Part shown: piece after piece, positions 9,765-17,324 of the stretch
How positions within the stretch are numbered: the first letter of the stretch is position 1
Layout: each line of letters opens with the position of its first letter
NCBI GenBank assembly: GCA_028683685.1
Contig: JAQUHH010000006.1
Location: 1 to 21,814, forward strand
DNA length: 21,814 nt
Reading direction: 5' to 3'
Origin: Bacteroidales bacterium
GTDB lineage: Bacteria > Bacteroidota > Bacteroidia > Bacteroidales > WCHB1-69
Program-made: the position numbers and the translations under genes
The notes under the pieces: model-generated
Database searches by the model: none
Told to the model about the DNA's origin: nothing
The model's input: the letters and a program-made list of their open reading frames with translations, nothing else

Positions 9765-11205
9765 ATTTAACATAATAATACCTTGTTGTGGAAAAGGACA
9801 GCGTTTTATAGATGCGGGTTATGAAGTTTATAAGCCTGGATTGAAGTTTTTTGACAAGCCAATGCTTCTTCATATTATTGACTCTTTCCCTGAAAAATAT
9901 AAAAAATGGATAATCACTGACTCAGAACATTTTAGTGTTTTAAAAAAAATACTAAAAAATCATAAGAATATTAGTTTCTGTATTATTGATTCTCATAAAA
10001 ATGGACCCGCTTGGTCTATACTGAAAGCAGTTGATGAAATACCTCAAAATCAAAAATGTTTTGTGGTATATAACGATGTTTTTTGGAAATGGGATTTCTC
10101 GAATGTGTATAGTTTTATTCATTCTGAAAATCCAGATGGAATTGTTTTTACACAAACAGGCTATCATCCCCATTTATATAAAAATAGTTTTTCTGCATTT
10201 TGTAAAGTGGAAAATGGGAAACTTATTGAAATTAAAGAGAAAGGATGTTTTACAGATAATTGGATGTTGGAACCTTTATCGATAGGTGTCTATTATTTTT
10301 CAAACTCGAGTGTTATGTTAGAAAATATTAGAACATTAATTGAAAATGAAGAAAAAATTGCGGGTGAATATTATCCGAGCGTAATTTATAATAAATTGAT
10401 TGGTAGTGGATTAAAGGTTTTAATATACGAAATTAAATCTTTTATTCATTTAGGTACTCCTGAACAATATGAAGATGCTCATGTTTGGAATCAAATAATG
10501 AATTCTGAAAATCCAGAGAATAATATTCCTATTCTTGAAATGATGTGTGGAACCGGCAGTCGAATGAAAGATATTTCTGAAATGAATAAAGCGGGCTTGC
10601 CTATTCATTCTAAACCAATGTTCCGTTTTGTAGCAGATAATTATAAATCAGACCGAGTTGTTTTCTTAGTTAATAATGATACACAATCTTTTTTAAACAT
10701 AAAAGATTCATATATAAATATAGGGAAACAAACTTCAACACAGTCGGAAAGTCTTTTAAAAGCGCTTCCACAAATGCTTGAGTGTAAAAATGTATTAATT
10801 ACATCCAATGATTGTTACGGTTTTTTTGATCTGAGTTTATTGGATGGATTTAGGAATTATGATATGGTTTTATTTGGTTTTAAACTTCGCTTAATTCATA
10901 CAAAGCAAGGAAATGCTCATTCTGGATTTTCATTTATTGGTAATAATGTTACTGAAATAAGTATAAAATTAGTAAAAAAGGGACAATTAGGATTGGCTGG
11001 CTTGTATTATTTTCCCGATATTAAACTTTTGAAAAACTTAAATGCTTTCGATTTCGAGAATAATGGTAGTGTTGACCATATTGCAAGTTATTTATTGAAA
11101 TTAAATGCAAAAATAGGCGTTGTTGAATTAAAAAATTATGTACATTTAGGAACTCTTGAAGAGTATTATGAGTTTGGATTTTGGAAAAACTTTTATAATG
11201 AATAG
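9757..11205 (+). CDS. Tandem-duplicated sugar nucleotidyltransferase-like protein
   Basis: 482 residues made of two copies of one nucleotidyltransferase (GT-A-like Rossmann) domain. Copy 1 (about 1-245) opens with IIIPCCGKGQRF (G12-x-G14-x-R16) and YKPGLKFFDKPML. Copy 2 (about 257-482) opens with ILEMMCGTGSRM (G265-x-G267-x-R269) and LPIHSKPMF. Both have an Asn-Asp metal-site candidate (YNDVFW and SNDCYG), and both end alike: FIHLGTPEQYEDAHVW versus YVHLGTLEEYYEFGFW. The family transfers NMP from an NTP to a sugar or alditol phosphate to give NDP-sugars. Copy 1 keeps the more typical signature; copy 2 has drifted and may be regulatory, or may use a different substrate. The start ATG lies inside the end of the kinase-aldolase-epimerase gene (8-base overlap), which makes translational coupling and a common pathway likely. 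Nucleotide and sugar cannot be read from sequence. Confidence 0.75.
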   Translation: MDEFNIIIPCCGKGQRFIDAGYEVYKPGLKFFDKPMLLHIIDSFPEKYKKWIITDSEHFSVLKKILKNHKNISFCIIDSHKNGPAWSILKAVDEIPQNQKCFVVYNDVFWKWDFSNVYSFIHSENPDGIVFTQTGYHPHLYKNSFSAFCKVENGKLIEIKEKGCFTDNWMLEPLSIGVYYFSNSSVMLENIRTLIENEEKIAGEYYPSVIYNKLIGSGLKVLIYEIKSFIHLGTPEQYEDAHVWNQIMNSENPENNIPILEMMCGTGSRMKDISEMNKAGLPIHSKPMFRFVADNYKSDRVVFLVNNDTQSFLNIKDSYINIGKQTSTQSESLLKALPQMLECKNVLITSNDCYGFFDLSLLDGFRNYDMVLFGFKLRLIHTKQGNAHSGFSFIGNNVTEISIKLVKKGQLGLAGLYYFPDIKLLKNLNAFDFENNGSVDHIASYLLKLNAKIGVVELKNYVHLGTLEEYYEFGFWKNFYNE

Positions 11206-12601
11206 GAATTTTAGAGTGTTTTTATATTTATTATTTGTTTTGTGTTCTTGCGATAAAACAACTACACAAGTTATTGAATTGAGAACGGAAAACCCTGAAA
11301 AATCCTATTTTGAAATAATAAATAACGGTGATAATACTGCTGTTTTTTCATTTGAAAATAATAATACTGGAGTATATAATATTGATAAAATTGTTTTATT
11401 TATTAAGCAACACTATCAAGACATGCCTGATGCTGAGAAAGTATGGCGATTTATTGTTGAATACACCAAGCACAAGGACTTAATTACGGAGAATAACTGG
11501 TTATATAATCCAGTTTTATTAATAAATTCTGCTGGCGGAGGTTTATGTGGTTTTAGATCTGCTGCGATGACTAATATTTTAGTTTATATGGGCATAAAAG
11601 CTCGTTCGTGGTGCATTAATGGTCACGTCGTATCCGAAGTGAATGTGAATGGTCGTTGGCAGGTGTATGATCCTGATTTGGGAGTAGTATATTATGATGA
11701 AAACGACAATATATGTAATTTTCATCAACTATCTAACAACTCCCGATATCTAACTAATTCCTTAAAAATGATGAGTATATCGTCATATTGTGATAGTTTG
11801 TCAGCATGTTCAAAAAAAATGGCCGAAATGTATTCTTCAAGAAGTGATAACTCTTTGTTTAATACATTTTATGAGCAGTATGATAACAATCAACAAACTT
11901 TTTTCATGATGCCAAAAGGTTCAACATTAATTTTTCCACTGCCTGATAATTCGCAAAAAACTCATTTTGCAGTAGCTGAATTAAAAATCCCAAAAGCGTG
12001 GACAGGAGTAGTGAAGATGTCACTTATACCATATAATTATAGTGGAAATGCTGAAATTGAATTTCAAAATAAATTGATGACTTCTGACGATAGAAACTGG
12101 TCTGAATCAATAGCTGCATCCGAGAAGTTTGTGGATGAAATTGATATTCGAAAGAATTCTAATGGTGTTGTTTTGAGATATTACATTAATCCATATTTAT
12201 ACCGACCTGAAAAAAATAATTCCATAAAATTAGTTGGTGAAGGGGTGGAATGTCTCGAGATTAGCAGTAAAATATTTAATTTAGATCAACAACCAGATTG
12301 GGATGATTTGTGTGATGAGAATTTTGTTAGTTGGCTACACTACCTAGCCTTATATTCTGAACTTGGTGAGTTCAAAGTTGAATGTGTTGATGACTATGTG
12401 GCTAAAATTAATTGGATTGAAAAAAAAGGTGCATTTGCTAAGTTTAATATTGATTCTAAAATGTTTTATAATCAACTACATAAGGAATCTGGTAAATACA
12501 ATCATGAAAACAATGAGTTTTGGCAGCAATTGGAAGATGAAAATAATTTCGTACATTCGTTGATGATAATTATAAAGGGTATTGAACATGTTGCTAAATA
12601 G
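11198..12601 (+). CDS. Transglutaminase-like lipoprotein
   Basis: I place the start at the ATG at 11198, giving 467 residues, because it begins a proper lipoprotein signal (MNRNFRVFLYLLFVLCSC) with Cys18 as the lipidation site. The frame remains open further upstream, but that extension runs inside the neighbouring gene and would bury the signal. The domain at about 95-200 is transglutaminase/papain-like. The Cys is in GGLCGFRSAAM (C117), the His in NGHVVSEV (H143) and the Asp in WQVYDPDLG (D158), in the usual order and spacing. Such proteins act outside the cytoplasm as peptidases, amidases or acyl transferases. About 270 residues after this core look like beta-rich domains of unknown role. 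A surface-glycan operon is an unusual place for it; it might attach or cleave an amide in the glycan, but this is inference. It overlaps its upstream neighbour by 8 bases and its downstream neighbour by 14. Confidence 0.72.
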   Translation: MNRNFRVFLYLLFVLCSCDKTTTQVIELRTENPEKSYFEIINNGDNTAVFSFENNNTGVYNIDKIVLFIKQHYQDMPDAEKVWRFIVEYTKHKDLITENNWLYNPVLLINSAGGGLCGFRSAAMTNILVYMGIKARSWCINGHVVSEVNVNGRWQVYDPDLGVVYYDENDNICNFHQLSNNSRYLTNSLKMMSISSYCDSLSACSKKMAEMYSSRSDNSLFNTFYEQYDNNQQTFFMMPKGSTLIFPLPDNSQKTHFAVAELKIPKAWTGVVKMSLIPYNYSGNAEIEFQNKLMTSDDRNWSESIAASEKFVDEIDIRKNSNGVVLRYYINPYLYRPEKNNSIKLVGEGVECLEISSKIFNLDQQPDWDDLCDENFVSWLHYLALYSELGEFKVECVDDYVAKINWIEKKGAFAKFNIDSKMFYNQLHKESGKYNHENNEFWQQLEDENNFVHSLMIIIKGIEHVAK

Positions 12602-13490
12602 GAATAAAATAACATTAAAGAAATATCGGTATTTGAAATCAAGGTCCGAAATATTAGGTATGATTTCAGATTATGAAAGGGCATTTTTACAGTTTTATAC
12701 CCTAAAAATATATTCTGGAGCTGGCGAAATAGTTGATTTAGGAACTTGGCTTGGCTCAAGTACATTTGTTTTGGCAAAGGGTTTATCCGAGAATCAAAAA
12801 GTATCAAATAAAAACAAAAGAATTTTTGCTTATGATTTGTTTAAATGGGAAAACTCTTTAAATCATCACGTCGTTAATACGGAGTATGAAAACATCTTTG
12901 AGCAAGGAGATGATTATAAGTGGCTATTTTTTAAAATGACAAAACAATATGAGCCTCATATTGAAACAAAGGGAAATGTGTTAAATGAAGGTTGGTTGGA
13001 TAAACCAATTGAATTTTTATTTAATGATGCAATGAAAAACATTGAAACAACACATCAAATACTTAAAACATTTTATCCGTATCTCATGCCTCAAAAATCA
13101 ATGCTGGTTTATCAGGACTTTGATCATTATTTAACGCCATGGGTGCACTTATTGATTTTTAGATTTCGAAAATATTTTAAACATATTCACGATATCCCCA
13201 TATCTGGAGGAACAGTTTTTAAATTAATGAAAGAGCTTCCTATTGATTACATTCATACAGATGTAACTTTAATTGATGAAATTGAAGCAGAACAAGCCTA
13301 TAAATATTGTTTAAAACTGGCTTGTGACCAAAAAAAACCCAATATTGCTGCTGCTCATGTAATGTATTATTATTATCACGATAAACTTGATAAAGCACAA
13401 CAAGTTTTTTCCTTATACCAAAGTAAATTTAATATGGTAAATTCTGATTTAATGGAAGTTAAACAACTTTTATATCCGAATAATGATTGA
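12588..13490 (+). CDS. Class I SAM-dependent methyltransferase-like protein
   Basis: 300 residues from the ATG at 12588. This ATG is preferred over a TTG at 12582 because an AAAGGG lies 8 bases before it, against 2 for the TTG. A glycine-rich SAM-binding motif I, EIVDLGTWLGSST (about residues 48-59), is followed by an acidic motif II (FAYDLF, about 80-85). Further on, FLFNDAMK and then MLVYQDFDHY stand where macrocin-O-methyltransferase-like and related glycan methyltransferases carry metal-binding acidic residues. The C-terminal third (after about 240) is predicted helical and has TPR-like spacing. The likely job is O-methylation of a sugar or other small group of the glycan, in the cytoplasm. 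The gene overlaps both neighbours, by 14 bases upstream and 8 downstream. The specific substrate is not recognisable. Confidence 0.65.
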   Translation: MLLNRNKITLKKYRYLKSRSEILGMISDYERAFLQFYTLKIYSGAGEIVDLGTWLGSSTFVLAKGLSENQKVSNKNKRIFAYDLFKWENSLNHHVVNTEYENIFEQGDDYKWLFFKMTKQYEPHIETKGNVLNEGWLDKPIEFLFNDAMKNIETTHQILKTFYPYLMPQKSMLVYQDFDHYLTPWVHLLIFRFRKYFKHIHDIPISGGTVFKLMKELPIDYIHTDVTLIDEIEAEQAYKYCLKLACDQKKPNIAAAHVMYYYYHDKLDKAQQVFSLYQSKFNMVNSDLMEVKQLLYPNND

Positions 13491-14193
13491 TTATTCAATA
13501 ATAATCCCTTGTTATAACGAATCTGGAAATCTTACTAAACTTTTGGAAGGATTTAATGATTTTATTATGGATCTCAATGCAGAACTGATATTGGTGAATA
13601 ATGGTTCAAAAGATTCTACATCATCAATGAAAACGGATTTGCTCAGGAAATACTCTTTTCTGAAATGGGTAAGTGTTGAAGAAAATATTGGTTATGGAAA
13701 CGGAATTTACCAAGGAATATTGAATGCAGAAGGTAAGTATTTGGTATATACTCATGCAGATTTGCAAACAGACCCACATGATGTTTATAGTGCGATTTTG
13801 ATAAGTGAAAAAAATAAGGAAAACAGTTTTTTTCTGAAAGGAGTAAGAGGTGGAAGATCAATTATTGCCAGAATTTTCAGTAGAGGAATGGAATATGTGG
13901 TGAATTTGATTTTAGGAGTTAAATTGAAAGAAATAAATTCACAACCTACGTTATTTAGCAGAGAACTTATCAATAACATTGCTAATCCGCCAATCCACTG
14001 GGGATTTGATTTGTGTTTGTATTATCATGCCATTAAAAATAGCTACTGCATTCATCGTATTGAAGTACAATTTCCAAAACGTCAAGAAGGAAAATCGAAA
14101 TGGAATAGAGGATTTTTATCAAGAATTAATCTTTCGATAAAAATGATAAAATATTGCTTAGAAATCAAACGAGATGAAAATAATAAACCATAG
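13483..14193 (+). CDS. Family 2 glycosyltransferase, DPM1/GtrB type
   Basis: 236 residues. The N-terminus is a classic GT-A start, YSIIIPCYNESGNL, followed by ILVNNGSKDST (about 36-46), ENIGYGNGIYQGILNAEG, and the metal-binding region THADLQTDP (D93). QPTLFSR and the C-terminal REGKSK-like stretch (R200 to K206, reading RQEGKSK) are typical of the dolichol/polyprenyl-phosphate sugar transferase branch (DPM1, GtrB, ArnC). The trailing membrane helices of GtrB/ArnC are absent, as in soluble DPM1. It probably loads a sugar on polyprenyl phosphate or a lipid-linked acceptor at the inner face of the membrane. The product could feed the GT-C-like membrane proteins encoded upstream, which would need such a donor; this link is inference. 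The start overlaps the previous gene by 8 bases. Confidence 0.85.
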   Translation: MIDYSIIIPCYNESGNLTKLLEGFNDFIMDLNAELILVNNGSKDSTSSMKTDLLRKYSFLKWVSVEENIGYGNGIYQGILNAEGKYLVYTHADLQTDPHDVYSAILISEKNKENSFFLKGVRGGRSIIARIFSRGMEYVVNLILGVKLKEINSQPTLFSRELINNIANPPIHWGFDLCLYYHAIKNSYCIHRIEVQFPKRQEGKSKWNRGFLSRINLSIKMIKYCLEIKRDENNKP

Positions 14194-14776
14194 AATAAAT
14201 ACAATCAGCGAGTTAAAATCTGTTCCAAATGAAAATGGTGTTGAAATTGATATTCGTGATTATTGTAATGAATTAGTCTTAGCTCACGATCCTTTTTGTG
14301 GAGGTGATTTATTTGAAAAATATATTGAAAATTATAATAAAAACACCCTCATTATTAATGTGAAAAGTGACGGAGTGGAAATCGAGGCACTTAGGTTGTT
14401 GGAGAAATTTCAAATTGAAGACTTTTTTCTGTTAGACTGTACTTTTTCGATGATTAATAAATTGATTTCAATAGGAGAGAGGCGTTTTGCTGCCAGACTT
14501 TCCGAAATTGAGAGTGTTCATTCCGTTTATATGCTTTCAGGGAAAGCTGATTGGGTATGGATTGATTGGCCATCGGAGTCTTTTTTAACACCAGCGATTT
14601 TTTGTGAATTGAGAGCTCATGGATTTAAAATTTGCATTTGTTCTCCTGATTTACTCGGACAATTTAATAAGCTTGAGTTTTATATTGATTTTCTTAAACA
14701 AAACAATATGATTCCAGATGCAGTATGCGTTAAGCAGTGCAATCAGAAGCTTTGGGAGAAATATTGCAAGGTTTAA
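14174..14776 (+). CDS. Short glycerophosphodiester phosphodiesterase-like protein
   Basis: 200 residues, shorter than the usual 230-250 of the family. The GDPD signature residues are present: H6-R7 near the start (INHRIN), E24 and D26 in GVEIDIR, and the second His in VLAHDPF (H38). The family EIK motif, whose Glu helps hold the metal, reads NVK (N62-V63-K64), so one metal ligand appears exchanged. The rest alternates strands and helices as a shortened TIM barrel (FFLLDCTF, WVWIDWP, FKICICSP). There is no signal peptide, so it should be cytoplasmic. Normal members hydrolyse glycerophosphodiesters to glycerol 3-phosphate. Within a sugar-activation operon a related phosphodiester substrate, or a non-hydrolytic role, is as likely. 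It starts inside the GT2 gene (20-base overlap) and is the last gene of the plus-strand operon. Confidence 0.68.
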   Translation: MKIINHRINTISELKSVPNENGVEIDIRDYCNELVLAHDPFCGGDLFEKYIENYNKNTLIINVKSDGVEIEALRLLEKFQIEDFFLLDCTFSMINKLISIGERRFAARLSEIESVHSVYMLSGKADWVWIDWPSESFLTPAIFCELRAHGFKICICSPDLLGQFNKLEFYIDFLKQNNMIPDAVCVKQCNQKLWEKYCKV

Positions 14777-14786
14777 AGAAGGTTGA

Positions 14787-16064
14787 TTATTGCCGAATTG
14801 AAGACAAGGTGCTACACATAAAATATCCCCAAATATACTTAGAGTTGTTTTTTAGAATCCAATCTGCATTTAATTCTAGGTTGTTTTTTTTTAATAATAG
14901 ATTAATTCCATAAACAACAGGGAAATCCGATAATTTATTCTCGAAAATTGAATTTAGTTTGAGCTCTAAAATCTTCTTTTCTTCTATAGATGTGTTGATG
15001 CTGATTTTTTCTATTAAGGTTTGAAATGATTTAGCATAATGTTTATTATACTTCATTTTTTCTTCGCTTATTTCCCAATTTTCAATAAATGACTTAATCT
15101 GATTGATTAACCCTAAAAAACTAATTTTGTTTTGCTCTGATATGTGAGGGCGTTCGTTTAAAAAAATATAATAATGTTGAAGGATTAATTCTAATTTCTC
15201 TAAAGAAAGGTTTATTAACGAAAGATTAGGAGGGCTATAAACTGTATTGAAATATATTTTTGAATTAATGCTTGTAGTGAATTTAATAATATCAGTAATA
15301 TTATACGCATTATTACGCATGGGGCATACATTTATTATTAAATTATCACCATGCTTCATCATTGATTTCATAAAATTATTGCTGTTCTTGAGTGTGTTTT
15401 CTAGTTTTGCATTGACTCTGATTTGTTCATAAGTAGTTGCATCTATAGAGTCTAGTGAAATTGATATTTGAAATCTTCCATTTTCTAATAAATTTTTGAT
15501 ACGATTATTCCAAATAGTTCCATTTGTTTGAATGATGTTAATACAACTCGGATTTGATTTTGTAACAATGTCCCATATTTGAAAGTAAAGTTCATTTATA
15601 AACGGTTCTCCTCCCGTAAAACTCAAAAATTCAGCATGTTGTAAATAACTACTTAGTTGATCTACAAAATTGTCGTCATAAACACAAAGATTTCTATTTT
15701 CATCAAGTTGAAAGCACATTATACAGTTTAAATTGCATTGATGTGATAATTCAAATTCTAACTTTGAAGGGGTTTTATTAATGTTTAAGTGTTTATATTG
15801 ATTTAAACCTGCTATTTCTGCATTATTATTAATGATGTGTCTGTTGCAAATTTGGCAACCGTGAGATAAGTCATTATTGAACATTGCTTTTTGGAGAGCC
15901 TTTCTTTCTTTTCCTTCCCAAATTTGTTTTACCGATTTTTCAGGGTATTTACCATATATATATTCTGAGTTAAAACAGCAAGGAGTTACGGAGCCATCGG
16001 GTCTAAAATACATGCTGACAAAAGGGGCATTACAAATAGGGTTTTTAAACATTCTATATTTCAT
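14787..16064 (-). CDS. Radical SAM protein with N-terminal SPASM-like cysteine region
   Basis: 425 residues. The radical SAM cluster motif CNLNCIMC (C110, C114, C117) and GGEP (151-154) identify the superfamily: a 4Fe-4S cluster cleaves SAM to a 5'-deoxyadenosyl radical. An additional cysteine set lies before this core, at C11, C29, C30, C70 and C73 (PICNAPF, VTPCCFN, CQIC). It resembles the SPASM/twitch auxiliary-cluster domain that normally follows the core, so the order is inverted. Proteins with this layout are found in glycan and natural-product clusters, mostly without known reactions. The segment from about 290 to 425 is predicted helical and unassigned. It is the last gene of the minus-strand set, 29 bases after the GT8-like gene, and its 3' end faces the plus-strand operon 10 bases away. 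Sugar epimerisation, dehydration or peptide modification are all possible. Confidence 0.8.
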   Translation of the reverse strand: MKYRMFKNPICNAPFVSMYFRPDGSVTPCCFNSEYIYGKYPEKSVKQIWEGKERKALQKAMFNNDLSHGCQICNRHIINNNAEIAGLNQYKHLNINKTPSKLEFELSHQCNLNCIMCFQLDENRNLCVYDDNFVDQLSSYLQHAEFLSFTGGEPFINELYFQIWDIVTKSNPSCINIIQTNGTIWNNRIKNLLENGRFQISISLDSIDATTYEQIRVNAKLENTLKNSNNFMKSMMKHGDNLIINVCPMRNNAYNITDIIKFTTSINSKIYFNTVYSPPNLSLINLSLEKLELILQHYYIFLNERPHISEQNKISFLGLINQIKSFIENWEISEEKMKYNKHYAKSFQTLIEKISINTSIEEKKILELKLNSIFENKLSDFPVVYGINLLLKKNNLELNADWILKNNSKYIWGYFMCSTLSSIRQ

Positions 16065-16093
16065 ATTGTAGTTGTTTCAAATAATTAAAGCAA

Positions 16094-17305
16094 TTATAGT
16101 ATATTATTTTTCTTTCCAAGCTCCATAACATAATCCCAAATACTCCATCCATCGTGTCCCCATTCGTGAAATATATGCAGAAAATTTGGATTAAAGGTGG
16201 AAATAAACCCATCTTTTGTAAATCCAAAATTGTGCTTGTAAGATATTTTTGGATTATTAAATTCCGTTATAAAATTATATTCATCACTTAGTGTTGGGTG
16301 ATGTTGAAGTCCGAATCTCCAAGCACTCACGGCTAAAGTTCCCTGATCTCGAGTTTTTGTGTATGAGTTATTAAATTCATGAATTGTAATTTTATGCCAA
16401 AAATCTAAAAATTCAAAAGATTCTTTGTTGAATAAAAAAACACCTCCATTCCAATGTTGCCAGTCACTTGGTATTTGTTGATGATATTTTTGGCTAATGT
16501 GCTCTATTAAATGATGACAGTTGGGCGTTTGGGGAGAAATGATTTCGTTATTTATATCTTTCCAAACTCTTGTTTTTTTATCAAAAAATATACCTGTCGA
16601 TTCTTGTATTTTTTTTTCAAAGTGTTTATAATCAAAATGAAATATTTCATTCGATTTAGTATACCAAAAACATTTTTTTTTGTCAAAATAATAGTTTTTA
16701 AATTTAAACTGTTTTTGAGGGATAACATATCTATTAAGGATGTATACAAGTAAGTTTAATGAGTTTTTATAATAGTGCTTTTTCATTTTATCAAACTCAG
16801 CATTAAGGAGGATTCTATCAAGGCTATTTTCTTTATATCTTTCTCCAAATAATTGCTTGAAAAATGCATTTATTTCACCAAATTTTTTATTTTTTCTGAG
16901 TTGATCAGAAAGACAATTGCAATTTATTGCATACGGACTAAATTCATTCATTAAACAGTGATCTTTAGCAAAAGTAATAGGACTTTTGTATTTATTAAAG
17001 ATTGTGTTTATTCCAGAATTTATGGCAATAACGTCAGAGTCGATATAGCAATACGAATTGTTTTCAGAAAAATTTAAGTATTTGTGGATACTTGTTTTTA
17101 AATAAATACTTGCCTGATGGTTATCTAAGTTTGGAGGTGTGTCAATGTTTATAATAGTATTATGTTCAATGGCAATTTCATTACGCTTATTGTCTGTAAT
17201 AACCAAAACAGGAAACAGACTGAAATAATTCATAAATTTCAAGCTAAAATTAAGTGTTTCAATGTGTTCAATACTACCACAAACAACATATACAAAACTA
17301 TTCAT
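16094..17305 (-). CDS. GT8-like glycosyltransferase
   Basis: 403 residues, soluble. Features of a GT-A retaining enzyme are visible: a short N-terminal strand (FVYVVCGSIEH), the metal-binding DxD in YCYIDSDV (D89, D91), HWNGGVFLFN (N286-G287-G288, comparable to the NSGV motif of GT8), RDQGT (D320-Q321), and a late His-rich stretch HIFHEWGHDGW near residues 377-387 that could serve as the GT8 C-terminal metal His. An insertion of about 130 residues between the DxD and NGG motifs (roughly 130-260, rich in Lys, Tyr and Phe) makes it longer than typical GT8 members (about 300). Donor and acceptor are unknown. It lies 19 bases downstream of the wzt gene on the same strand, so it likely acts on the exported chain. 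Confidence 0.68.
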   Translation of the reverse strand: MNSFVYVVCGSIEHIETLNFSLKFMNYFSLFPVLVITDNKRNEIAIEHNTIINIDTPPNLDNHQASIYLKTSIHKYLNFSENNSYCYIDSDVIAINSGINTIFNKYKSPITFAKDHCLMNEFSPYAINCNCLSDQLRKNKKFGEINAFFKQLFGERYKENSLDRILLNAEFDKMKKHYYKNSLNLLVYILNRYVIPQKQFKFKNYYFDKKKCFWYTKSNEIFHFDYKHFEKKIQESTGIFFDKKTRVWKDINNEIISPQTPNCHHLIEHISQKYHQQIPSDWQHWNGGVFLFNKESFEFLDFWHKITIHEFNNSYTKTRDQGTLAVSAWRFGLQHHPTLSDEYNFITEFNNPKISYKHNFGFTKDGFISTFNPNFLHIFHEWGHDGWSIWDYVMELGKKNNIL

Positions 17306-17324
17306 AGAAATTTGGATTTAAGTG

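Noticed and set aside
11156..11197. Longer N-terminus for the transglutaminase-like lipoprotein
   Set aside because: The extension lies inside the nucleotidyltransferase gene and puts 14 residues, including acidic ones, before a clean lipoprotein signal that starts at 11198.
12582..12587. TTG start for the methyltransferase-like gene
   Set aside because: The ATG 6 bases later is better spaced from an AAAGGG ribosome-binding-like sequence.
12502..12807. Minus-strand open frame of 101 codons
   Set aside because: It lies opposite two clear plus-strand genes, has no recognisable domain and is explained by AT-rich coding sequence on the other strand.
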